Assembly (NCBI GenBank): GCA_903901015.1 | Contig: CAIUPH010000113.1 | Coordinates: 1 to 64,000 of the forward strand | Source of the DNA: Candidatus Bathyarchaeota archaeon | GTDB taxonomy: Archaea; Thermoproteota; Bathyarchaeia; Bathyarchaeales; Bathycorpusculaceae | DNA: 64,000 nucleotides | Direction of reading: 5' to 3' | Shown here: in pieces, positions 15,812 through 23,236 of the stretch | How positions within the stretch are numbered: the stretch's first letter is position 1 | How the letters are laid out: every line of letters starts with the position of its first letter | Position numbers and translations under genes: made by a program | Notes under the pieces: model-generated | The model's input: only the letters and a program-made list of their open reading frames with translations | Database searches by the model: none | What the model was told of the DNA's origin: nothing

Positions 15812-16237
15812 GTGAGTCAGGACCAAATCCGAAACATTTTACAAAAATACGACGTTATAGCAGTCGTCGGGTTATCCAGCGACCCCGAAAAAATGAGTTA
15901 CAAAGTAAGCGATTACCTAAAACAGCATGGTTTTCTCATCGTGCCCGTTAACCGGTTTGTCGAAGAGGTTTTAGGCGAAAAATGCTACAAAAGCCTATTG
16001 GACATTCCTGTGGAAATCCAGAAAACCATTGACATAGTGGATATTTTCAGGAAGGCTGAGGATGTGCCGCCGATTGTTGAGCAAGCCATCAAGCTTAAAG
16101 CCAAAGTTGGCAGGCCATTTGTGGTTTGGATGCAGCTCGGCATAGTTAATGAGCAGGCGGCGGAAGCGGCAAGGCACGCTGGTTTAGTTATAGTTATGGA
16201 TAAGTGCTTGATGACTGAGCACCGCCGCCTAACGTAA
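15812..16237 (+). CDS. CoA-binding protein (YccU-like)
   Basis: 141-residue Rossmann-fold CoA-binding protein. It shows YDVIAVVGLSSDPEKMSYKV at the N-terminus, VPVNRFVEEVLGEKCYKSL near 50, IVDIFRKAEDVPPIVEQA near 75, PFVVWMQLGIVNEQAAEAA near 100, and a C-terminal MDKCLMTEH. The small stand-alone family is widespread; its role is unclear beyond CoA or nucleotide binding. It starts at GTG 15812, 12 bp after the broken protease. Confidence 0.88.
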   Translation: MSQDQIRNILQKYDVIAVVGLSSDPEKMSYKVSDYLKQHGFLIVPVNRFVEEVLGEKCYKSLLDIPVEIQKTIDIVDIFRKAEDVPPIVEQAIKLKAKVGRPFVVWMQLGIVNEQAAEAARHAGLVIVMDKCLMTEHRRLT

Positions 16238-16240
16238 GTG

Positions 16241-17131
16241 CTATATTGAGCCAAGCAGCAAGGACACGACAGTCGCGATTATAACGATGGCTATGGTTTC
16301 CGCCAGCGTTACTTTCCAGTTTACCCTTGTCTTCTTCGAGCGGTAACGCGCAAGGAACACACCTGAGATGATGACGACTTCCAATAGCGAAACTGCAAGG
16401 TTGTAGACAGGCGGCAACACAAGGTAGGTTGCTATTGGAATGCTGCCTGCAACGAAAGTGGTTATTCCCGAGATTGTCGCGCCGTAAAGGTTGGACCGGT
16501 GAATCTGCTTGTCGAGTAGCGTGAACAGTTTCTGGACGAGCAGCAGCGATTTGTCGCGTTCTTTCTTGTCAGGGATGTCGCTTAAGCTGTAGTTCATCAG
16601 GTTTTGCAGTGTCATGATATCGGCTAAATCCGCCGTGATTCCGCCAAGCAGAAAACTCGAGAAACCAGTTATGGTTACGGCGCTCAACGTTAGCAATGCT
16701 GCGAAGATGAGGGTTCTTGGGTCGCCCAGCAATGTTCTGGTGCCTGTTAAAGAAGAAATGAAAGCTGAGAGAATTACAACTAAACTCGTTATCGAGCCAT
16801 CCACTAACCCTGCAACAATCTCCATGATGGGTTCTTTCTTTAGCAGCAGGCTTTCCCATTCTTTGCCCAACCGTTGCCCCTGCGCCGTCAACTGCACCAG
16901 GTCGTCTTTTTCCGTGATTAAGCCTTCAGTGGACATTTCTTTTAGTGCTTTGTCGAGTTCGTTCATTTCGATGCAGGCATAGTTGGCGCAGACGCGGTCA
17001 ACTCGGCTCTTCAGGGCTGTCTTCTTTATTTTGGCGCCTTTGCTCAGGTTCAATAGAACAATGACGCGGATAACGTCGGGTAACTCTTGAATTTCAAATG
17101 CCACTGAATAAATCCACCGATTAACAACCAA
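16241..17131 (-). CDS. Winged-helix domain fused to VIT1/CCC1-like transporter
   Basis: The N-terminal ~90 residues are soluble and look like a winged helix (VIRVIVLLNLSKGAKIKKTALKSR, then LTAQGQRLGKEW). The rest is membrane: EIVAGLVDGSITSLVVILSA is the VIT1/CCC1 signature first helix carrying the Asp, followed by four more hydrophobic segments near 135-160, 215-240, 240-262 and 275-295. VIT1/CCC1 proteins move Fe2+ or Mn2+. The loop between helices 2 and 3 (about 165-210) is charged, as expected for the metal-binding loop. The fused DNA-binding-type domain is unusual. The start is TTG 17131 or GTG 17104; neither is decisive. Convergent with the CoA-binding gene (3-bp gap). Confidence 0.72.
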   Translation of the reverse strand: MVVNRWIYSVAFEIQELPDVIRVIVLLNLSKGAKIKKTALKSRVDRVCANYACIEMNELDKALKEMSTEGLITEKDDLVQLTAQGQRLGKEWESLLLKKEPIMEIVAGLVDGSITSLVVILSAFISSLTGTRTLLGDPRTLIFAALLTLSAVTITGFSSFLLGGITADLADIMTLQNLMNYSLSDIPDKKERDKSLLLVQKLFTLLDKQIHRSNLYGATISGITTFVAGSIPIATYLVLPPVYNLAVSLLEVVIISGVFLARYRSKKTRVNWKVTLAETIAIVIIATVVSLLLGSI

Positions 17132-17200
17132 AAGAAGCTTGTTTAGGCTAATAACTTTTTTGAAGCCTAAAAAATGCTTGGGTTTACAAATTAGTTTTGC

Positions 17201-17252
17201 ATTGGGATACCTACCCCTCTATGGTTTCAACATAGAACCTCTAATAGGATCC
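17201..17252 (+). repeat. GGATCC-centred repeat, copy B (left arm)
   Basis: CTACCCCTCTATGGTTTCAACATAGAACCTCTAATAGGATCC. It belongs to the same family as copies A, C, D and E, in the TTTCAACATAGAACC variant shared with E. The GGTT...AACC part can form a small hairpin. The right arm is displaced by two insertions and resumes as CAAATAGGTTCGG at 17514. Confidence 0.8.
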
Positions 17253-17373
17253 GAGGGGTGTGCAGTATTCTGTTTTTGGGTGGTTTGCTGCTTTTTTCCT
17301 GTTAACTCTAAAGTTGCCCATCAGGAAAGTTAAACAGTAAAGAAAACACAAAACCGAATTGTGCACAGATCTC
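17253..17373 (+). mobile_element. MITE-like 121-bp element, copy 2
   Basis: Near-identical reverse-complement partner of 2911-3030 (about 96% by eye). It is bounded by GGATCC at 17247-17252 and again at 17374-17379. The same imperfect 20-bp terminal inverted repeats are present, with GAGGGGTGTGCAG at the left and CTGTGCACAGATCTC-type sequence at the right. The flanking repeat arms keep their orientation, so the element alone is inverted relative to copy 1. Confidence 0.75.
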
Positions 17374-17383
17374 GGATCCAAAT

Positions 17384-17513
17384 CAGAGTGTGTGAAAACT
17401 CAAGTTTAGTTTTAGAAACTGCATCTTATATGTGAAAACACGTCCCTAAGCCCCTACTATATCGGCATAAACTTGGCAATTTTCTGAAATTAAAATTATT
17501 TTTCACACAGTCT
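17384..17513. mobile_element. Second MITE-like ~130-bp element with CAAAT flanks
   Basis: The ends are inverted repeats: AGAGTGTGTGAAAA at the left against AGACTGTGTGAAAA read from the right (13 of 14). The segment is flanked by direct CAAAT repeats (17379-17383 and 17514-17518). Removing it restores GGATCCAAATAGGTTCG, the sequence uninterrupted in copies D and E. AT-rich, no coding capacity. Confidence 0.55.
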
Positions 17514-17580
17514 CAAATAGGTTCGGGCCCAATCGACCCCCTCCTCGGTTTCTGCAATGAGTTTCTAATAGGATCCAAAT
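17514..17580 (+). repeat. Right arm of copy B joined to copy C of the GGATCC repeat
   Basis: CAAATAGGTTCGG continues the right arm of copy B. It then runs into AATCGACCCCCTCCTCGG, TTTCTGCAATGAGTTTCT and AATAGGATCCAAAT, an uninterrupted copy C. B and C are thus tandem. Confidence 0.75.
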
Positions 17581-17621
17581 ATGCTCATTTGCAAAAAACA
17601 GGATTCAAAAATGAAGGAGAA

Positions 17622-17987
17622 CTATGATTGGAGCAGCAGAATTGCTTTTGCCAAGTCGCCGCCGCATTCTTGGAGGGCTTCCTTGGCTTTCTCGAGGCTT
17701 TTTCCCGTTTGGTCCACGACGAGCTGTACGTCTTCTTCGGAGAACAACGGCGCCGCAGCCGCGGATGCTCCCATCTTCGAGGGAGCTTGCTCGGAAACTT
17801 CTCCGCCGATAACCTGGTACATTTTTTGTCCCTGAACCTGCAAAATCGCAACTTCAGGCTCATCGATAACAATGTCTTTGGTTGCGGTTCTGATGATGAC
17901 TTGCTGGACATCTGCAACTGTATCCATGTTCATGCCCATGCGTTGCATCATTCGTTTCTGTTCGCGGGGATTCATGCGTCTATTCAA
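17622..17987 (-). CDS. nac: Nascent polypeptide-associated complex protein (NAC)
   Basis: 121-residue archaeal NAC, a ribosome-associated homodimeric chaperone for nascent chains. After a basic, Met-rich N-terminus (NRRMNPREQKRMMQRMGM) comes the NAC domain (about 22-65: DVQQVIIRTATKDIVIDEPE, VAILQVQGQKMYQVIG). After an Ala/Ser linker, the C-terminal UBA domain follows (about 80-121: FSEEDVQLVVDQTGKSLEKA). Length and order are standard. ATG at 17987. Confidence 0.95.
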   Translation of the reverse strand: MNRRMNPREQKRMMQRMGMNMDTVADVQQVIIRTATKDIVIDEPEVAILQVQGQKMYQVIGGEVSEQAPSKMGASAAAAPLFSEEDVQLVVDQTGKSLEKAKEALQECGGDLAKAILLLQS

Positions 17988-18330
17988 CGAGATTGCACCT
18001 TAACCAAGTATTCTGCGTATCAACTTGATATACTTAACTTTTCCAAAAGATTCTTTTCGATTTAGCTGGACTGAATCAGCAGGATTTGCTGCAATCTCTG
18101 GAAACGGTGTGTTCTCGTTAAACTGTCTTATGGAATGCTCAGAGTCCCGTAAAATGTGGTTGAGGGTATTCTTGAAGACCAATCGTAGAAACAACTCACG
18201 AATTGAATGTCTGTTGATTCAGCCCTGCCCTTCGGTGACATCTCCAGTAGGATAGAGGGTTCAAAGCCCTCCACATTGCACCATAAGTAAACAACATGAC
18301 AGTCAAACGTCTGTCTTGTTGTTCTTTCAT
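17988..18330. other. Spacer upstream of nac with T-arm-like motif
   Basis: Mixed-composition DNA without a credible gene. GAGGG-TTCAAAG-CCCTC at about 18256-18272 has the shape of a tRNA T-arm and is followed by CACATTGCACCA. The spacing to CCA is one base too long and no other tRNA arm is found. At most this is an eroded tRNA fragment. Confidence 0.3.
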
Positions 18331-19478
18331 TTACTTTGAGGTAGAAAAAGGCTGCACCGATTTTCTTCTCATGATTGCAATTGCACAAATAGTGACCACT
18401 ATCATTGCCGATGATATTGCGAAGAGCATGGAGCTGCTGAACTCAGGGACAGTTGGACTTGGTGCTGCGGTAGTGGTTGATGACGGACTGGAGGTATCTG
18501 AAAACACTGATAGACCCGTTGAAGAAACATCAAAAACTTCGCCCTTACCGGAATTATAGACCGTGTTTCCGAGTCCCGATGGAAGATTTGCGACAATTGC
18601 ATTTGTGCTATATGAAATGACTGAATCGCTTACGAATAATTCGCCTTTACTAGAGTCAAAGGCAATTGTATATGGGTGAATAGTGCTTGCCGCAACCCCT
18701 GTTACTGTCGCAACCACAGTGTTTGTGCTTTCCGATATGACTGAAACACTGCCTGCGTTTTCGTTATAGACAAACACTTCTCCTTTGCTATGGTCATAAG
18801 CTATACCGTAAGGGTAGGTTCCAACATTTATAGTTGCGACCAGGCTGTTGGTGCTGTCTGATATAACTGATACTGTGCCGCCTTCGTTTACGACAAAAAT
18901 CTCGCTCTTGGCTGAATCGTAAACTGCTTGTGCAGGGTAACTTCCGACTTGTATACTTGTAACGATGCTGTTGTCGCTGTCCGATATGACATAGACAGCC
19001 CCCAAAACGTTTCCTTTGTTACCTGCATCAGTCAAGAATATCTCCCCCTTGCCTGAATCATAAGCCATTCCCATAGGAGTCCACCAAGATTTTGAGGTGA
19101 TGGTTGTAAGAACAGCGTTTGTACTATCGGATATTACTGTAACTGTAGGAGTTTCACCCTCACCATTTGGAGTGCCTGAAGAAATGAGAATCTCACCTTT
19201 GCCAGAATCATACACTATTTCGTGTGCAGCACCATATGCCACTCCTGTGGCTATCGTTGCGACGACTTTGTTTGTGTTGTCCGATATTACTGAAACTGTC
19301 CCAGAGGAATCTAAAGCAAAACTTGGCCTTTGCCAGAATCATAAGCGAGGGTTCCTGAAACAGAAGGTACAGTTAAGGTTGGTGTGAGTGATGAAGTAGC
19401 ATGAACCATACTGACTGCCGAAAATGCACAGATCGCAATAAATATTAAACCTAAAAGTTTCCAAATTTTGACTTTCAT
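18331..19478 (-). pseudogene. YVTN beta-propeller surface protein with PEF-type tail, frameshifted
   Basis: The gene begins at ATG 19478 with a signal peptide (KIWKLLGLIFIAICAFSAVS) and a first propeller repeat. It loses frame at a four-base homopolymer at 19318-19321, where one missing T would restore GKGQVFALDSSG. From there the frame continues for about 300 residues with six more YDSGKGEIFV / VSVISDSTN repeats, making seven in all, enough for one seven-bladed propeller. The C-terminus has a Ser/Thr/Pro linker and then VPEFSSSMLFAISS, a transmembrane helix and RRK, which resembles the archaeosortase PEF-CTERM sorting signal. It is a surface protein, possibly an adhesin; the frameshift could be decay, phase variation or assembly error. 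Confidence 0.75.
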
Positions 19479-19785
19479 ATGTATTCCTTAACCTTTTATT
19501 TTTAACTTTAACATATACGTATAAGTTAACGCTGATTTGATTTGATTAAAACACTATTAAAAATAATTAAAAAACAATATAAAAAGCTTTACCCAGAACC
19601 TCCCAAAAATATTTTGCGACCAACATGTACTTTATGAACAATTGTTCAAAGAAGTTGATTATTAATCCATCACCCGCAAAACAAACAGAACAAGTATTCA
19701 AAACCCAAGAAAATGTTTAATCATGAACTATATCTTTGAAAATTAGAAAAAGAAACTTAACAGAGATTTAGCTCATCGGGGTTTA
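19479..19785. other. AT-rich spacer between two propeller genes
   Basis: No gene seen. It holds the promoter of the frameshifted propeller gene and a perfect 14-bp palindrome, TGAACAATTGTTCA, at 19635-19648. Confidence 0.4.
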
Positions 19786-21681
19786 TCACAGCATAAGTAG
19801 CCAGGCGACAAAGATAATTAAGGTAGCAATGAAAAGCCCTGCCCAAAGACGTTTGCTGTGGCTGAAGATGTCTTTCCCACTCATGGGCGATATTGGAAAC
19901 GTTCCAAAGAAAGATCCTATCACGCACATTGACAATCCTGCATCCCCAATAGCTGGGTAACCGCCCTGCAGCAGCAAGAAGAATATTCCAGCGAAGGCTA
20001 AGCTGATAAAGATTCCAGAGGCAGCAACCATAGCGCCTAAGTGCTCGGTGTATTTTTCGGAGTTTACACTTCGGGTTGGGGAGGAGAAAGGAACCTTAAA
20101 TGCAAAGGTTGTGAAAAGAAAAAGAACTATACCCAAAGGCCATATCGAGTGTTCGCTCCAAACGCCCTTGCTTCGCAAGTATACTATAGAGAAGAATTTT
20201 TGAACGAAGCCGACTATGAGGCTTGTTGCTAAGAAAACAGGTAATAGTATCCATATCTGGCTTAGAGTTATGACTTTGACATATGAGAAGGATATAGCCA
20301 AAACCACTACTAAGACCACGTACGCTAAAGTTTCTGTCTTTGTGGGTTTCAAAATAGAACCGGTTTTGTTCTCTACAACTAGCTTCCGTCTAGATGCAAC
20401 CACTTCTGCTATCCACTCTCTTATTTTGTCTGGAATCAAATCCCTTGTTTTTTCGCCGATTGCTCCACCCGCGCCTCCTAGCGGGTTACTTACTACCGCA
20501 AAAAGCGACGAAACCACCCCTAAAACTACTGCGGATACGCCAACCGCAGCTACTGCATTAGTTGGGGTAGGGACCCAAACCTGCTGTAAAATGTCGGATG
20601 AAGACGATGGTTGTGGTGATTGAGTCGGACTTGATGTAGGATTAGTAATCGGAGTTGATGTTGCAGTTGTACCTGGAGTTGGCGGATAGGAGCTTGGACT
20701 ATTAGTCGCAGAAGAATCTGATATTACGGAAACCGTGTTGGAGCCCAAGTTGGTTACAAATATTTCGCTTTTGGCGGAATCGTAAGCTACGCCTGATGGA
20801 GAAACGCCAACCGTTACAGTTGCAACCACTGCATTAGTGCTGTCAGATATAACTGAGACAGTTCCTGAACCGTGATTGGATACATAAATCTCATTTGTGC
20901 CTGAATCGTAAGCTAAGCCGTAGGGGGTGGTTCCAACTGGTATGGTTGCAACGACGGCGTTAGTGTTATCTGATACGACTGAGACTGTGTTGGCGCCTGA
21001 ACCATAATTTGCCACGAATATCTCACCCTTGCCGGAGTCGTATGCTGCGCCTGCGGGAGAGATTCCGACAATTATTGTAGCAACAACGGCATTATTGCTA
21101 TCTGAAATAACTGACAATGTATTGTAACCGGAATTGCACACAAACATCTCACCCTTGCCCGAATCATAGATTACTTTATTTGGATTTGTTCCGACAGCCA
21201 CTGTCGCAACTACAGTGTTAGAAACATCAGAAATAACCGAGACTGAGTTGTTCCCAGAATTAACCACAAAGACCTCGCCCTTGGCAGAGTCATAAGCTAA
21301 GTTACTTGGAGTTGTTCCAACTGGAATGGTGGCAACAACAATGTTATCGCTATCAGATATCACTGAGACCGAGTTGGAACCACGGTTGGCTACGAATATC
21401 TCTCCTTTACCGGAATCATAAGCTACACCTGTGGGGGAAGTTCCCACAGTTATAGTTTTAACCACTGCATTTGTGTTATCAGAAATTACTGTAATTGTGT
21501 TATAACCAGAATTAGCCACAAATATTTCGCCTTTGCTTAAATCATAAGCTAGGCCAGTGGGAGACGTTCCCACAGTTATTGTGGAAGTCACTTCTGATGC
21601 ATGAACACCGCTAACTACAATAGAGCAAGCGAAAACAACCGCGAACATTAATACTAAAAGCTCTAAAACTTTAGCTTTCAT
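19786..21681 (-). CDS. YVTN beta-propeller fused to degenerate site-2-protease-like membrane domain
   Basis: 631 residues. A signal peptide (about 1-28, ending VSGVHAS) is followed by seven repeats of about 42 residues of the YDSGKGEIFVANSG ... VSVISDNTNAVVATI type (about 30-330), forming one propeller outside the cell. A Ser/Thr/Pro linker (about 330-370) leads to a membrane domain with about six helices. That domain resembles archaeal M50/site-2 proteases: LRSKGVWSEHSIWPLGIVLFL corresponds to the conserved ARxxGxxxExxxWPxG region, and FPISPMSGKDIF corresponds to the P-x-x-PLDG motif. However, the HExxH expected before it reads IVGFVQKF, so the active site is absent. It is probably a receptor or scaffold. 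Confidence 0.75.
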   Translation of the reverse strand: MKAKVLELLVLMFAVVFACSIVVSGVHASEVTSTITVGTSPTGLAYDLSKGEIFVANSGYNTITVISDNTNAVVKTITVGTSPTGVAYDSGKGEIFVANRGSNSVSVISDSDNIVVATIPVGTTPSNLAYDSAKGEVFVVNSGNNSVSVISDVSNTVVATVAVGTNPNKVIYDSGKGEMFVCNSGYNTLSVISDSNNAVVATIIVGISPAGAAYDSGKGEIFVANYGSGANTVSVVSDNTNAVVATIPVGTTPYGLAYDSGTNEIYVSNHGSGTVSVISDSTNAVVATVTVGVSPSGVAYDSAKSEIFVTNLGSNTVSVISDSSATNSPSSYPPTPGTTATSTPITNPTSSPTQSPQPSSSSDILQQVWVPTPTNAVAAVGVSAVVLGVVSSLFAVVSNPLGGAGGAIGEKTRDLIPDKIREWIAEVVASRRKLVVENKTGSILKPTKTETLAYVVLVVVLAISFSYVKVITLSQIWILLPVFLATSLIVGFVQKFFSIVYLRSKGVWSEHSIWPLGIVLFLFTTFAFKVPFSSPTRSVNSEKYTEHLGAMVAASGIFISLAFAGIFFLLLQGGYPAIGDAGLSMCVIGSFFGTFPISPMSGKDIFSHSKRLWAGLFIATLIIFVAWLLML

Positions 21682-21828
21682 TTGACTCGGCTCTTCCTTC
21701 TAATCAGCTATCATTTAGTTTTCATTTAAGACTTCCGTTTAGACGTGTATCACGATTTAATAAAAGAATTCAATTCATTATAACTTTATATAGAAAAAGA
21801 AACGATATGAATTTGAGAAGGTTGGAGA

Positions 21829-22041
21829 ATGGAGAAACCAGTAAACACAAGTAACAATAATAAAATGCATGGATTAATTTTGGGCGTGTTGGGAATAATC
21901 TTAACGATAGTTGGAGTAGCAATCATAACTGTTAGAGGTATGCCATTTCGAGGCTCAGGTCTTGGCACTGTTTCCGTCTTGGTAGGTATCGTGTTGCTAA
22001 TCATTGGGGCACTAAGATTATTTTATAAACAGCCAAAATGA
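21829..22041 (+). CDS. Small two-helix membrane protein
   Basis: 70 residues. The N-terminus is polar (KPVNTSNNNK). There are two transmembrane helices (about 14-34 GLILGVLGIILTIVGVAII and 45-64 VSVLVGIVLLIIGAL) with a short GMPFRGSG loop, then a basic tail. No recognised family. ATG at 21829 follows GGAGA. A clean hairpin terminator overlaps its stop codon, which supports it as a real independent gene. Confidence 0.6.
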   Translation: MEKPVNTSNNNKMHGLILGVLGIILTIVGVAIITVRGMPFRGSGLGTVSVLVGIVLLIIGALRLFYKQPK

Positions 22042-22075
22042 GTCTTAGCCATAGACTCAGCCATTTTCTTTTTGT
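22039..22075 (+). terminator. Hairpin terminator
   Basis: TGAGTCT/AGACTCA (22039-22045 with 22053-22059), a perfect 7-bp stem, followed by CATTTTCTTTTTG. Confidence 0.6.
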
Positions 22076-22128
22076 TCCGTTCGCAACAATTTAGTTATCT
22101 CAAATAGTACGAAAAGAGCTTGATAAAA

Positions 22129-22596
22129 TTAATTTTCCGCCGTGCCATGCCTGATTTTGACGGCTACGCCTGTTTTAAACGCTTTCATTTCTTCGCTTGA
22201 GAGCACCGTGCGTCCGACCGCTAAAACCTTTCCGTCTTCGTCAAGCGCGATAACCTCATCTTTAGCGCCCACTTCCGCATCCACTTTGACAACATGCACG
22301 GCGAAAACGTCGCCTCCAGCGGCAATGAACTTTGAAACTTCACTCTTCACGGTAACGAAGCACTTGGCAAACGGCGTTTCCTGCGCCATGAACTGGGCGG
22401 CTTTGAGGCTCAACGAAAGCACCCCGTCCGTAGGTCGCAGCGTAGCTAATCTTTCGCCGTCCAAGTTAATGTAGCGTATTCTTCCTGTCCGCGGCGAATA
22501 CTGGATTTGGATGTTTTCGGAAAAAAGAAGTACGCCAACGCCTTTTCCGAATTGGTAATCAGCAATACTTCTAACTTTAGCCAGATTGTTATCCAT
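22129..22596 (-). CDS. PUA-domain RNA-binding protein
   Basis: 155 residues. The N-terminal half (IADYQFGKGVGVLLF, PRTGRIRYINLDGERLATLRP) and the C-terminal PUA domain (about 75-150: KCFVTVKSEVSKFIAAGGDV, VGAKDEVIALDEDGKVLAVG) match the small archaeal PUA proteins related to the C-terminal part of archaeosine tRNA-guanine transglycosylase. It probably binds tRNA or rRNA; there is no catalytic domain. Divergent from the MBF1 gene, with an 82-bp spacer. Confidence 0.85.
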   Translation of the reverse strand: MDNNLAKVRSIADYQFGKGVGVLLFSENIQIQYSPRTGRIRYINLDGERLATLRPTDGVLSLSLKAAQFMAQETPFAKCFVTVKSEVSKFIAAGGDVFAVHVVKVDAEVGAKDEVIALDEDGKVLAVGRTVLSSEEMKAFKTGVAVKIRHGTAEN

Positions 22597-22678
22597 GGAT
22601 GGTCACGTTCAAAGCTGTTTTGTTTCGACAAGTATAAACATTACAAGATTATAAAGACAGTTAAAAGGTGAACGTTTC

Positions 22679-23236
22679 TTGAGATGTGAAGTTTGCGGAC
22701 GCAAAATACACGATGAACCCGTAAAAGCAGTTATCGAAGGAGCCAAATTAACGGTGTGTTTGGAATGTTCCAAGCATGGAAGAGTAATTTTGCATGAACA
22801 AGCAGACATAGCCCCAAAAATCGCGGTAATCAAAAACACCAGTAAACCTGGCGCGCCCGGAACTCCAGTTGTTTTGGTTCAGCGAAGAAGACAACCAGTC
22901 GCCCAAGTTGCATTAACTAAGGAGCTCACCGACGATTACGCTAACAAAATAAGGGCAGCAAGAGAAAAAATGCTTCTCAGCCATGAGGAACTGGGCTTAA
23001 AAATCAACGAAAAAGCCTCCGTGTTAAGACACATCGAACTGGGAAAGATGGCGCCCGACAACATGTTAGCCTCCAAACTTGAGCACATGCTACGAATCCA
23101 GCTGCTGGTCAATGTTGCAGACGAAAAATCCACCACTCAAGTTCATAGGGCAGTGAATGAGGAAATGACTTTAGGTGACCTCGTCGAGTTGAATGAGAAA
23201 AGCGGGGAGGCGCCCAATAAACGAAAGCAATCGTAG
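22679..23236 (+). CDS. Archaeal multiprotein bridging factor MBF1
   Basis: 185 residues. The N-terminal zinc ribbon is RCEVCGRKIHDEP ... CLECSKHG. A basic linker follows. The C-terminal Cro-type HTH is at about 85-145 (YANKIRAAREKMLLSHEELG, then NEKASVLRHIELGKMAP). aMBF1 binds ribosomes and affects transcription and translation in archaea. It starts at TTG 22679 after GTGAACGTTTC, as dictated by the conserved MRCEVCG. Its last 16 bp overlap the start of hflX, so the two are co-expressed. Confidence 0.93.
   Translation: MRCEVCGRKIHDEPVKAVIEGAKLTVCLECSKHGRVILHEQADIAPKIAVIKNTSKPGAPGTPVVLVQRRRQPVAQVALTKELTDDYANKIRAAREKMLLSHEELGLKINEKASVLRHIELGKMAPDNMLASKLEHMLRIQLLVNVADEKSTTQVHRAVNEEMTLGDLVELNEKSGEAPNKRKQS

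Noticed and set aside
17201-17580. CRISPR-like array
   Set aside because: Repeat units are too few, unevenly spaced, variable in the middle, and without cas genes or uniform spacers.
18256-18283. Possible tRNA gene or tRNA-derived att site (GAGGG TTCAAAG CCCTC ... ACCA)
   Set aside because: Only a T-arm-like stem-loop is present. The distance to CCA is one base too long and no acceptor, D-arm or anticodon arm can be found upstream.
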